Shown: piece after piece, positions 6,378-13,001 of the stretch
Layout of the letters: every line of letters starts with the position of its first letter
Position numbering within the stretch: the stretch's first letter is position 1
Assembly (NCBI GenBank): GCA_016780525.1
Contig: JADHLR010000035.1
Span: 1-13,001, forward strand
DNA from: Candidatus Puniceispirillum sp.
GTDB lineage: Bacteria > Pseudomonadota > Alphaproteobacteria > Puniceispirillales > Puniceispirillaceae
DNA: 13,001 bases
Direction of reading: 5' to 3'
Position numbers and translations under genes: made by a program
The notes under the pieces: generated by a model
Database searches by the model: none
What the model was told of the DNA's origin: nothing
The model's input: only the letters and a program-made list of their open reading frames with translations

Positions 6378-7502
6378 TCATTCCATGACAATTTTTGGCG
6401 CGGCTTTTGGCTGGGCAACATCAAGCTGTGCCAGCAACCCGGCGGCAATCTTTTGATAATGTGCCGCATGCGGGCTTTCTGGCTGGCTGGCAACAATCGG
6501 TGTGCCGTCATCAGATGTCGCCCGAATGGCCATTTCAAGCGGCACTTCGCCCAAAAATGGAACCCCCAGCTTTTCGGCTTCGGCAGCAGCGCCGCCATGG
6601 CCAAAAATATCATGGCGGGCACCACAATCTGTGCACAGGAAATGGCTCATATTTTCAACAATGCCGAGCAAAGGCACATTCACCTTGCGGAACATATTGA
6701 GGCCTTTGCGCGCATCAATAAGGGCGAGATCCTGCGGGGTCGACACAATCACCGCGCCAGCCAGCTTTGCACGCTGCGATAATGTCAGCTGTGCGTCACC
6801 GGTGCCGGGTGGCATATCAATCACCAAAATATCAAGGCCATCCCACGCCACATCGCGCAGCATCTGTTCAATTGCGCTCATCACCATCGGGCCACGCCAG
6901 ATGGTCGGGGCATCTTCAGCTACCAGATAGCCGATCGACATGGTTTGCAACCCCCATGCATCAATCGGCAGAATTTTCTGACCGTCGCTTTGTGGTTTGT
7001 GGTTCAGGCCGATCAGGCGGGGCAGCGACGGGCCGTAAATATCGGCATCGAGAATGCCGACCTTTTTGCCGGTAGCGGCAAGCGCCAGTGCCAGATTGAT
7101 TGAGGTGGTCGATTTGCCAACGCCGCCTTTGCCGGATGCGACAGCAATCACATGCGTGGCGGGTTGATGCGGTTCGGTTTGTTTTGGCGCTGAACCGCCA
7201 ATCGGCGTGCCGGGAGGGGTGCCGCCGCCTGTTGGCATACTGGGGTCGGACTGGTGCGCGGTCAGCATTGCTGTCGCCGACAATACGCCATCTAATGCCA
7301 AAACGACCTTTTCCGCAGCGGCGCGCAGTTGATCGGCCTTGTCTTTATCCTTTGGGTCAATCTCGATGGTAAAGCCGATGTGACCATCTTTAATCACGAT
7401 GCCGGAAACCGCGCCGGCGGCCACAATGTTGCTGCTGCCATCAATGGTGGCGACGCTGCTCAGCGCTTCGGTAATTTTTCTCTCGTCCAATTGCTGTGTC
7501 AT
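6378..7502 (-). CDS. mrp: Mrp/ApbC-family iron-sulfur cluster carrier ATPase
   Basis: A 374-residue protein from ATG 7502; the frame also allows a TTG four codons upstream at 7514. Residues about 5-85 are a MIP18/DUF59-type domain. A Pro/Gly-rich linker (PSMPTGGGTPPGTPIGGSAP) follows, then a SIMIBI-class ATPase domain. The deviant Walker A SGKGGVGKS (123-131) is visible, along with the DADIYGPS switch segment and DMPPGTGD (229-236). A CxxC pair (LCTDCGARHDIFG, cysteines 290 and 293) is the expected cluster-bridging motif of the dimer. Such proteins bind and transfer [4Fe-4S] clusters in the cytoplasm; possible clients nearby are fumarase and GlcF, though that link is only inference. It stands alone on the minus strand between folA and hflK. 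Ribosome binding site is weak at both candidate starts. Confidence 0.93.
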   Translation of the reverse strand: MTQQLDERKITEALSSVATIDGSSNIVAAGAVSGIVIKDGHIGFTIEIDPKDKDKADQLRAAAEKVVLALDGVLSATAMLTAHQSDPSMPTGGGTPPGTPIGGSAPKQTEPHQPATHVIAVASGKGGVGKSTTSINLALALAATGKKVGILDADIYGPSLPRLIGLNHKPQSDGQKILPIDAWGLQTMSIGYLVAEDAPTIWRGPMVMSAIEQMLRDVAWDGLDILVIDMPPGTGDAQLTLSQRAKLAGAVIVSTPQDLALIDARKGLNMFRKVNVPLLGIVENMSHFLCTDCGARHDIFGHGGAAAEAEKLGVPFLGEVPLEMAIRATSDDGTPIVASQPESPHAAHYQKIAAGLLAQLDVAQPKAAPKIVME

Positions 7503-7688
7503 TCTTGAAATCAACCGCTTCTATACAAATATGTGTGTTGTCTGGGAAAGCCTGAGATAGGCGTTTGTCTGGAGATTTGCAAGATTAAGGGTGGTGTTTG
7601 CCTGACCAGCGGTGATACATATCAGCCGGTTTGTTGTGAATATACACGAAAATCAGGAAAACAGGTTTGGCGAGGGAGTGACAACATC

Positions 7689-8822
7689 ATGCCATGGAAT
7701 AATCAAGGCGGCGGAAACAACGGCGGCGGCCCTTGGGGACAAGGCGGCGGCGGTGGCGGCAGTGGCAGTGGCGGCGGTGGCGGCCCCTGGGGACAAGGTG
7801 GCGGCGGCGGCCAACCGCCACAGGATATAGATGCGATTATTCGGCAAGGGCGCGATGCCTGGCGGCGGATGATGCCTGGCGGTGGTGCATCTTCAGGGCG
7901 CACATTTACCTTACTGGTTCTGGTTTTTGGCTTGATTTGGGCCGCCACCGGTTTTTACCGGGTTAACCCGCAACAGCAGGGCGTGGTTTTGCGTTTTGGC
8001 GAATGGGTGCGAACCAGCCCACCGGGCCTGCATTATCATCTTCCCTTTCCGATTGAGAGCGTGCTGACCCCAGAGGTCACCAGCGACAACCGGATCGAGA
8101 TTGGTTTTCGTGACGTCAGCGGTAATTCATCATCACGCCGCGATATCGCCGATGAAAGCCAGATGATCACCGGCGATGAAAATATTGTCGATATCGATTT
8201 TGTGGTGTTTTGGCGGATTGCCGATGCTGGCCAATATTTGTTTAATCTGGCCGAGCCTGATCAGACAATCAAGGTGACGGCCGAAGCTGTGATGCGTGAA
8301 ATCATTGGCCGTACAGCCATTCAGACTGCCTTGACCGAAGGCCGTCAGGATATTCAGGTGCAGGCCCGCCAGCAGTTGCAGGACTTGCTCAATGAATATG
8401 GCGCTGGCGTGCGGGTGCGTGATGTACAGCTTTTGGCGGTTGACCCGCCAGCCGACGTGATCGACGCCTTTAACGAGGTGCAGCGTGCGCGGCAAGACCG
8501 TGACCGTCTGAAGAACGAAGCCGAGGCCTTTAGCAACGATATCGTGCCGCGGGCACGTGGTGAGGCTGCCAAGCTGGTGTCTGAAGCCGAGGCCTATCAG
8601 GCTGAAGTGGTCAATCGTGCGAGCGGTGACGCATCACGGTTTGACCAGATTTTTCAGGCCTATCTGAAAGACAAGGCCGTGACCAAAGAGCGGATCTACA
8701 TCGAAACTGTCGAAGAAATTTTCTCCAATGTGGATAAAATCATCATCGATAGTGAGGCAGGCAGCGGCGTTGTGCCGTATCTGCCGCTCAAAGAACTGAA
8801 CAAATCGACAGGAGGGAACTAA
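7689..8822 (+). CDS. hflK: HflK, SPFH-domain membrane modulator of FtsH
   Basis: A 377-residue protein from ATG 7689, preceded by GAGGGAG (7672-7678). HflK and HflC form a large membrane assembly around the FtsH protease and modulate its activity. Residues 1-42 are extremely glycine-rich, with PWGQGGGGG occurring twice. A short helix (DIDAIIRQGRDAWRRMMP) is followed by one transmembrane segment at about 71-90 (TFTLLVLVFGLIWAATGFYRV). Then comes an SPFH/band-7 domain (VNPQQQGVVLRFGEWV through about 290), and a charged coiled-coil region rich in Ala, Glu and Arg (QRARQDRDRLKNEAEAF). The frame is open 52 codons further upstream to a GTG at 7533, but that extension is Cys-rich and unlike HflK, and the ribosome site favours 7689. 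hflC starts one base after the stop. Confidence 0.95.
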   Translation: MPWNNQGGGNNGGGPWGQGGGGGGSGSGGGGGPWGQGGGGGQPPQDIDAIIRQGRDAWRRMMPGGGASSGRTFTLLVLVFGLIWAATGFYRVNPQQQGVVLRFGEWVRTSPPGLHYHLPFPIESVLTPEVTSDNRIEIGFRDVSGNSSSRRDIADESQMITGDENIVDIDFVVFWRIADAGQYLFNLAEPDQTIKVTAEAVMREIIGRTAIQTALTEGRQDIQVQARQQLQDLLNEYGAGVRVRDVQLLAVDPPADVIDAFNEVQRARQDRDRLKNEAEAFSNDIVPRARGEAAKLVSEAEAYQAEVVNRASGDASRFDQIFQAYLKDKAVTKERIYIETVEEIFSNVDKIIIDSEAGSGVVPYLPLKELNKSTGGN

Positions 8823-8823
8823 C

Positions 8824-9696
8824 ATGGCCTCATTACGTTTTGCGAGCCTGGCTGTCGTGTTTGTTGGCGCCATTGGGCTGTATAATTCGATGTTCACCGT
8901 TGACCAGACCCAGCAAGCGCTGGTGTTGCAGCTCGGTGAGCCAAAGCGCACAATTCAGGAACCGGGTTTGGCATTCAAGCTGCCGTTCATTCAGGATGTC
9001 ACCTATTACGAAAAGCGGGTGTTGAGCCTGATCCCACAGGATGCGGAAGAGGTTATCCTGTCTGATCAGAAGCGTTTGAAGGTTGACGCCTATGCCCGCT
9101 ACCGGATCGAAGACCCGTTGCTGTTCTTCCAAACAGTGCGTAATGAATTTGGCGCACGGGGCCGGCTGGAGGCGATTATCGATTCGTCTGTCAGACGGGC
9201 GCTTGGCCGGGAAACGCTGGCGTCAATTCTGACCGGCCAGCGGAATGACATCACCCGATCTATCGGCGATGAGGTGAATGAGTCAGTTTCATCTCTTGGC
9301 ATTCAGATCATTGATGTGCGGCTACGTCGTGCCGATTATCCAGAGGCAACCAGCCAGAATATTTTCAACAGGATGAAGTCGGAACGCGAACGTGAAGCCA
9401 AAGAATTCCGCGCGACCGGTGAGGAAGAGGCGCAAAAGATCCGCGCCACGGCCGAAAAAACCCGTACGGTGATTATCTCTGAAGCCAAGCGTTCGGCACA
9501 GGAACTGCGTGGTGCCGGCGATTCTGAGGCGATCAGCATTTATGCTGATAGCTTTGGGCAGGATGCTGAATTCTTTGCCTTTTACCGGTCTATGGAAGCC
9601 TACAGAAAATCCATGGGTAAAGACGGCACCTCAATGGTGTTGTCACCCGATAGCAGCTTCTTCCGCTTCTTTAAGGATAAGGAAGGCGGCGAATAA
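8824..9696 (+). CDS. hflC: HflC, SPFH-domain partner of HflK
   Basis: A 290-residue protein, typical of alphaproteobacterial HflC and shorter than E. coli HflC (about 334). One N-terminal membrane anchor lies at about 5-24 (RFASLAVVFVGAIGLYNSMF). The SPFH domain follows (VDQTQQALVLQLGEPKR, EPGLAFKLPFIQDV, DAYARYRIEDP). A long charged helix at about 180-245 (RMKSEREREAKEFRATGEEEAQKIRATAEKTR) is expected to pack against HflK in the cage around FtsH. A strong ribosome site AGGAGGG (8810-8816), located inside the end of hflK, lies 7 bases before ATG 8824, so the two subunits are made from one message. Confidence 0.96.
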   Translation: MASLRFASLAVVFVGAIGLYNSMFTVDQTQQALVLQLGEPKRTIQEPGLAFKLPFIQDVTYYEKRVLSLIPQDAEEVILSDQKRLKVDAYARYRIEDPLLFFQTVRNEFGARGRLEAIIDSSVRRALGRETLASILTGQRNDITRSIGDEVNESVSSLGIQIIDVRLRRADYPEATSQNIFNRMKSEREREAKEFRATGEEEAQKIRATAEKTRTVIISEAKRSAQELRGAGDSEAISIYADSFGQDAEFFAFYRSMEAYRKSMGKDGTSMVLSPDSSFFRFFKDKEGGE

Positions 9697-9959
9697 AAAA
9701 CGCGCAGACCAGACGAGGCGGCGGCAGGGAATTGCTGTGCGGCGGCGGTTATGGTCTGCGCCAATGCCCACAAACGGATGTTTCGGTTGGTGGGCCGGCT
9801 GGCCAGAGAAATGATGATCTGGCCAAAGACGAACATATTTTGACATGATGCTGCCATTATTTTGTCATGCTGTTGATGTTAGACAACAAGTCAGATAAGT
9901 GGCGCTGGCGTCCCGTCGGCTTTGTCACAAAAAACTGTTTTTCGTAAGGAGTGATTACC
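9697..9959. other. hflC to Do-protease intergenic region with inverted repeats
   Basis: This 263-bp gap has no believable gene. It contains a 10-bp perfect inverted repeat GCGCAGACCA/TGGTCTGCGC (9702-9711 and 9752-9761, 40-base loop). It also has a 7-bp one, GGCCAGA/TCTGGCC (9801-9807 and 9818-9824, 10-base loop). Neither is followed by a T-run on the plus strand; on the minus strand the first is followed by TTTTTT. A candidate promoter for the protease lies at 9840-9868. Confidence 0.6.
9840..9868 (+). promoter_or_regulatory. Candidate promoter of the Do-family protease gene
   Basis: A perfect TTGACA (9840-9845) is followed after 17 bases by TGTCAT (9863-9868), which matches four of six -10 bases. 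A start near 9875 would leave an 85-base leader. I did not recognise a convincing heat-shock or sigma-E type promoter. ATTTTGACATG and ATTTTGTCATG recur 22 bp apart here, so the sites could also be operator half-sites. Confidence 0.38.
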
Positions 9960-11432
9960 ATGCAAGTGAGAATGCTGCGCCCGACCGTTGGATCCGTTGC
10001 GCAAATGCAGCGGGTGTTTTTATGTCAGTTTGTCATGGCATTTGCCATCCTATTTGTTTCGGTTGGTGCATCGGCGGCCGATCGCCCGGACTCCTTTGCC
10101 GATCAGGTCGAAAAATTATCGCCTGCGGTGGTCAATATTTCGACAACCACGATCGTCAATAACGGACAGGCGATGGATATGCCGCAATTCCCGCCGGGCT
10201 CGCCATTTGAGGAATTTTTCAAAAATTTCGGTGATAATAACCGCCAACGCAAAGCGCAATCGCTCGGTTCAGGCTTTATCATCGATGATGAAGGCATTGT
10301 CGTCACCAATTATCATGTTATCGAAAATGCCGAAGAAATTCGCGTTGTTCTGGCCGATGAAACAAGCTTTACCGCTGAAGTCTTGGGACAGGATCAAAAG
10401 ACAGATATTGCGGTTCTGAAAATTGACCCGGGCGATACCGATCTGACCGCGGTGTCATTTGGCGATTCGGATGAATTGCGGGTTGGTGACTGGGTGCTGG
10501 CGATTGGCAACCCGTTTGGTCTGGGCGGCACAGTCACTGCCGGCATCGTGTCGGCACGCGGGCGCGATATCGGCAATGGGCCATATGATGATTTCATCCA
10601 GACCGATGCGTCAATCAACCGCGGCAATTCGGGCGGGCCGTTGTTTAATACCGACGGTGATGTGATCGGCATCAATACCGCGATCTATTCGCAATCAGGC
10701 GGTTCGGTCGGTATTGGGTTTGCAATCTCGTCAAACCTTGCCGAGCGTGTTGCTGGCCAATTGATCGAGTTTGGTCAGACACGTCGCGGCTGGCTCGGTG
10801 TTTATATTCAGGAAGTGACAACGGACATTGCCGAGTCGCTGGGTCTTGACGATGACATTGGGGCATTGATCTCGTCGGTCAATGAAAGTGGGCCGGCGGC
10901 CAAGGGCGGTATCCAGCCAGGCGATGTGATTGTCAAATTTGATGGTAAACAGATTGAAAAAATGCGTGATCTGCCGCGCATTGTCGCCGAAACAGAAATC
11001 GGCGCAAATGTGCAGGTTGAATTGTTCCGTCAGGGCAAGCGGCAGAGTGTTGAGGTTGTTCTTGGCGCGCTGGAAGAGGCTGAACTGGCCGGCGTGATCG
11101 AAAATGGTCGCGGCAAAACGGATGATTTCAGCTTTGGCAGCCTTGGCTTTACGGTTGCCAATCTGAATGCTGATCTGGCTGAAGAGCTGGGGCTTGATAG
11201 TGATGCAGTCGGTGTTGTGGTGCGCGAAGTGGTGCCGGGCAGCCCGGCAGCGGATAAAGGCCTGACACCGGGTGATATTTTGCGGCGTTATGGTCAGCGG
11301 CCGATTGATGATGCCGGCAGTCTTGCCAAAGATATCAAAGAGGCGGAAGAGGCCGGCCGTTCAGGCGTGTTGCTGTTGATTGAACGCGATGGCCGCGAAC
11401 GCTTCATCCAGATTGGCTTTGCCAAAAAATAA
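9960..11432 (+). CDS. degP: Do-family (DegP/HtrA) periplasmic serine protease
   Basis: A 490-residue protein from ATG 9960, preceded by AAGGAG (9946-9951) 8 bases upstream; a GTG at 9951 overlaps that site and is unlikely. A signal peptide is visible: a basic start, hydrophobic VFLCQFVMAFAILFVSVGASA, and a probable AxA cleavage near residue 39. The trypsin-like domain carries the catalytic triad H119 (TNYHVIENA), D149 (KTDIAVLKI) and S224 (NRGNSGGPL). Two PDZ domains follow, at about 255-345 and 385-480 (VVPGSPAADKGLTPGDIL). It degrades or refolds misfolded envelope proteins. The neighbouring hflKC genes concern quality control at the membrane, so the grouping makes functional sense. DegP, DegQ and MucD naming cannot be separated from sequence alone. 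A strong terminator follows. Confidence 0.95.
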   Translation: MQVRMLRPTVGSVAQMQRVFLCQFVMAFAILFVSVGASAADRPDSFADQVEKLSPAVVNISTTTIVNNGQAMDMPQFPPGSPFEEFFKNFGDNNRQRKAQSLGSGFIIDDEGIVVTNYHVIENAEEIRVVLADETSFTAEVLGQDQKTDIAVLKIDPGDTDLTAVSFGDSDELRVGDWVLAIGNPFGLGGTVTAGIVSARGRDIGNGPYDDFIQTDASINRGNSGGPLFNTDGDVIGINTAIYSQSGGSVGIGFAISSNLAERVAGQLIEFGQTRRGWLGVYIQEVTTDIAESLGLDDDIGALISSVNESGPAAKGGIQPGDVIVKFDGKQIEKMRDLPRIVAETEIGANVQVELFRQGKRQSVEVVLGALEEAELAGVIENGRGKTDDFSFGSLGFTVANLNADLAEELGLDSDAVGVVVREVVPGSPAADKGLTPGDILRRYGQRPIDDAGSLAKDIKEAEEAGRSGVLLLIERDGRERFIQIGFAKK

Positions 11433-11457
11433 CCCCTAAAACTTACCCCTAAAACTT
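11432..11457. repeat. 13-bp tandem duplication after the protease stop codon
   Basis: ACCCCTAAAACTT is present twice back to back (11432-11444 and 11445-11457), then ACC. The first copy begins on the last base of the TAA stop. It looks like a recent slippage or duplication in the 3' untranslated region. Confidence 0.85.
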
Positions 11458-11487
11458 ACCGGGCCGGACGTCCAACCGGCCAGGTAA
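11456..11487 (+). other. GC-rich hairpin in the protease 3' untranslated region
   Basis: TTACC (11456-11460) and GGCCGG (11462-11467) pair with CCGGCC (11476-11481) and GGTAA (11483-11487), with one G/A mismatch and an 8-base loop. There is no T-run after it, so it is not a standard intrinsic terminator by itself. It may protect the 3' end of the message or be part of a double terminator. Confidence 0.6.
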
Positions 11488-11497
11488 AAGCAGGTGC

Positions 11498-11532
11498 AAA
11501 AGAGCAAGGCATGATGTCTTGCTCTTTTTTTT
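11498..11532. terminator. Bidirectional intrinsic terminator between degP and serB
   Basis: A perfect 10-bp stem AAAGAGCAAG (11499-11508) with CTTGCTCTTT (11518-11527) and a 9-base loop is followed by T residues to 11532. Read on the minus strand, the same hairpin ends in TTTT, so it can also stop serB transcripts. The serB stop codon is only 4 bases away (11536-11538). Confidence 0.92.
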
Positions 11533-11535
11533 GGG

Positions 11536-12465
11536 TTAGTGATCAGTGACGAATTGATCCTGCCGGTACCCCTGCAAAAACAGCAGCCCGGTAAGGTCAG
11601 TATGATTCAGTTGCAGCGCGACCTTTTCGCGCAAAATTGGTTTGCCGGCAAAAGCCACACCAAAACCGGCATTCTCGAGCATGTCCAGATCATTTGCACC
11701 ATCGCCAATGCAGGCGGTGGCAGCCCTATCAACATCATGCACCGCGCAGTAATGCTGTAAATATGTGACCTTGGCGTGACGATCCAGAACTGGCTTTTGC
11801 ACCGTGCCGGTAATGGTTTTGTCGTCATGCTCCAGATGGTTGGCATGGTGATTGTGAAAGCCGCAGGTGGCGGCGATCGGCCCGGTCAGTGCGTCAAACC
11901 CGCCTGAAACCAGATAGCAAAAGGCACCATGTGCCCGCATGGTTTGTACCAGCGTACGCGCCCCAGCGGTCAGGCGGCTGTCAGCCACCATCTTGTCGAT
12001 CAGTGATTTTGGCTTTCCGGCGAGCATCGCCACGCGTTCATCAAGTGCCGCCTCAAAGTCAATTTCACCGGCCATCGCGCGTCGGGTAATGCCGACGACC
12101 TGTTCACCGATTCCAGCCGCTATGGCCAGCTCATCAAGTGACTCAGAGGTGATGATGGTGCTGTCCATATCGGCCATTAAAATGGTTTTTTGGCGGTTTT
12201 CGACAGGCACCAGATTCACATCAATGGCGGCCTCGTCTGCTAGGTTGCGTAACGCCTGAAAGGCCGGGCTATGCATCATATCGGGATAATTTTGCGGGTT
12301 GGTGGGGGCGCAGATGATTTCGGCAGCGGCGCCGGGGGCCAGCCAGCTGGCGTCACTTTCTGGATTTAGAAAGGCGCATGCGGCGGTAAAATCTGTCAGC
12401 CATGCCGATGCCGTCTGGTCACTGGTTTTGGCCTTTGAAGTTGAAAAAACAAGTGCATAATGCAT
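11536..12465 (-). CDS. serB: Phosphoserine phosphatase SerB
   Basis: A 309-residue protein; it removes phosphate from O-phosphoserine in the last step of serine biosynthesis. An N-terminal region of about 90 residues (regulatory or ACT-like in this family) precedes the HAD-superfamily phosphatase domain. HAD motif I is DMDSTII (D99 nucleophile, D101), motif II is the serine in VSGGF (186-190), and motif IV is GDGANDLDML (254-263). The SESLDELA stretch after motif I is typical of SerB. The ATG at 12465 has AGGTGA about 8 bases upstream. It shares the terminator with the protease and diverges from miaA. Confidence 0.96.
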   Translation of the reverse strand: MHYALVFSTSKAKTSDQTASAWLTDFTAACAFLNPESDASWLAPGAAAEIICAPTNPQNYPDMMHSPAFQALRNLADEAAIDVNLVPVENRQKTILMADMDSTIITSESLDELAIAAGIGEQVVGITRRAMAGEIDFEAALDERVAMLAGKPKSLIDKMVADSRLTAGARTLVQTMRAHGAFCYLVSGGFDALTGPIAATCGFHNHHANHLEHDDKTITGTVQKPVLDRHAKVTYLQHYCAVHDVDRAATACIGDGANDLDMLENAGFGVAFAGKPILREKVALQLNHTDLTGLLFLQGYRQDQFVTDH

Positions 12466-12568
12466 AGTGGCGTCACCTGTTGCCGCATTGCGCAGCGTTG
12501 ATTTGAAATTGAGATAGCCAAAGCTGCCCCTCGAGATTGACGATGATCATGATAAATTGGCTGACCAA

Positions 12569-13001
12569 ATGACAGTTGCGCATCCTTATATCATGATTGC
12601 TGGCCCGACAGCATCTGGTAAATCACAGCTTGCAATCGATCTGGCAAAACAGTGCGGCGGCGCGGTTATCAATGCGGATTCAATGCAGCTTTATGCTGAT
12701 CTGTCTATTTTGACGGCGCGTCCGCAACCACATGAGATGCAGGATGTTCCGCATCATTTGTTTGGGGTTTTTGACGCGGCGCATCGGGCATCGGTGGCTG
12801 AATGGCTGGATCATGCGGCAACAGCCATCGCGTCGGTGCGGGCGGCAGGACAATTGCCGATTATCATTGGCGGCACCGGCATGTATTTACAGGCTGGTCT
12901 GCGTGGCATTGCACCGGTGCCGGACGTGCCGCCGGCGACGCATCAGCAATGTGTGGATATGTATAAACGGCTTGGCGGGGCAAAATTTCGCGATGCGCTT
13001 G
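12569..13001 (+). CDS. miaA: tRNA dimethylallyltransferase MiaA, 5' part only
   Basis: The frame is open from ATG 12569 to the right edge, giving 144 residues of a protein usually near 300. MiaA adds a dimethylallyl group to A37 of tRNAs that read UNN codons. The visible motifs are the P-loop GPTASGKS (12-19), NADSMQLY with the catalytic D37 and the DSxQ pattern, ILTARP, and IIIGGTGMYLQA (98-109). No strong ribosome site precedes 12569; a TTG at 12557 in the same frame is an alternative but has no better support. It is divergent from serB with 103 bases between the two starts. Confidence 0.95.
   Translation, partial: MTVAHPYIMIAGPTASGKSQLAIDLAKQCGGAVINADSMQLYADLSILTARPQPHEMQDVPHHLFGVFDAAHRASVAEWLDHAATAIASVRAAGQLPIIIGGTGMYLQAGLRGIAPVPDVPPATHQQCVDMYKRLGGAKFRDAL

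Noticed and set aside
7533..7688. N-terminal extension of hflK by 52 codons from a GTG
   Set aside because: The extension is Cys-rich and unlike HflK, while GAGGGAG precedes ATG 7689 and the Gly-rich head starts there as expected.
7703..7948. Minus-strand proline-rich frame opposite the hflK head
   Set aside because: Poly-Pro is just the reverse reading of the GGC/GGT glycine codons of hflK.
9702..9761. Rho-independent terminator for hflC
   Set aside because: The 10-bp stem has a 40-base loop and no plus-strand T-run; it is kept only as an inverted repeat.

Overview
This window looks like chromosomal DNA from an alphaproteobacterium with moderate GC, possibly a marine lineage such as SAR116 or Rhodospirillales; that placement is an inference. 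The support is a split, circularly permuted ssrA, an alpha-type SspB with its C-terminal ClpX-binding peptide, and the gene set thyA-folA / hflK-hflC-Do protease / serB / miaA. Nearly all of it is core housekeeping sequence. I see no phage, transposon, CRISPR array or defence locus.

Layout. Positions 1-2049 (+) hold the 3' part of glcE and a complete glcF, subunits of the glycolate oxidase iron-sulfur flavoenzyme. Convergent to them on the minus strand is a co-directional block read from about 4748 down to 2061: ssrA (two-piece tmRNA), sspB (ClpXP adaptor) and a class I [4Fe-4S] fumarase. Divergent from ssrA, on the plus strand, are thyA and folA (4980-6350), the thymidylate/folate pair. Next is an Apbc/Mrp iron-sulfur carrier on the minus strand (6378-7502). 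Then come hflK, hflC and a periplasmic Do-family protease on the plus strand (7689-11432). They converge through a strong bidirectional terminator on serB (minus, 11536-12465). The window ends inside miaA (plus, from 12569).

The main discovery is in the roughly 680-bp gap between sspB and thyA, which has no believable protein gene. On the minus strand it encodes a circularly permuted tmRNA. The acceptor piece comes first and ends in a genome-encoded CCA at 4669-4671. A 68-nt spacer follows, closed by a perfect 12-bp stem. The coding piece then starts at 4600 with a 5' strand that pairs over 7 bp with the acceptor 3' strand. It carries a tag reading frame (ANDNTAPVAIAA, then stop) at 4515-4477. 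About 85 nt downstream on the same strand is sspB, whose product should recognise the N-terminal part of that tag and deliver tagged proteins to ClpXP. Tag source and tag adaptor are therefore next to each other. Just upstream of the ssrA promoter lie three copies of a 14-bp motif at an exact 20-bp period, an unexplained possible regulatory array.

The window also has a protein quality-control theme: tmRNA, SspB, HflK/HflC (modulators of FtsH) and the Do protease. No single new system is needed to explain it.
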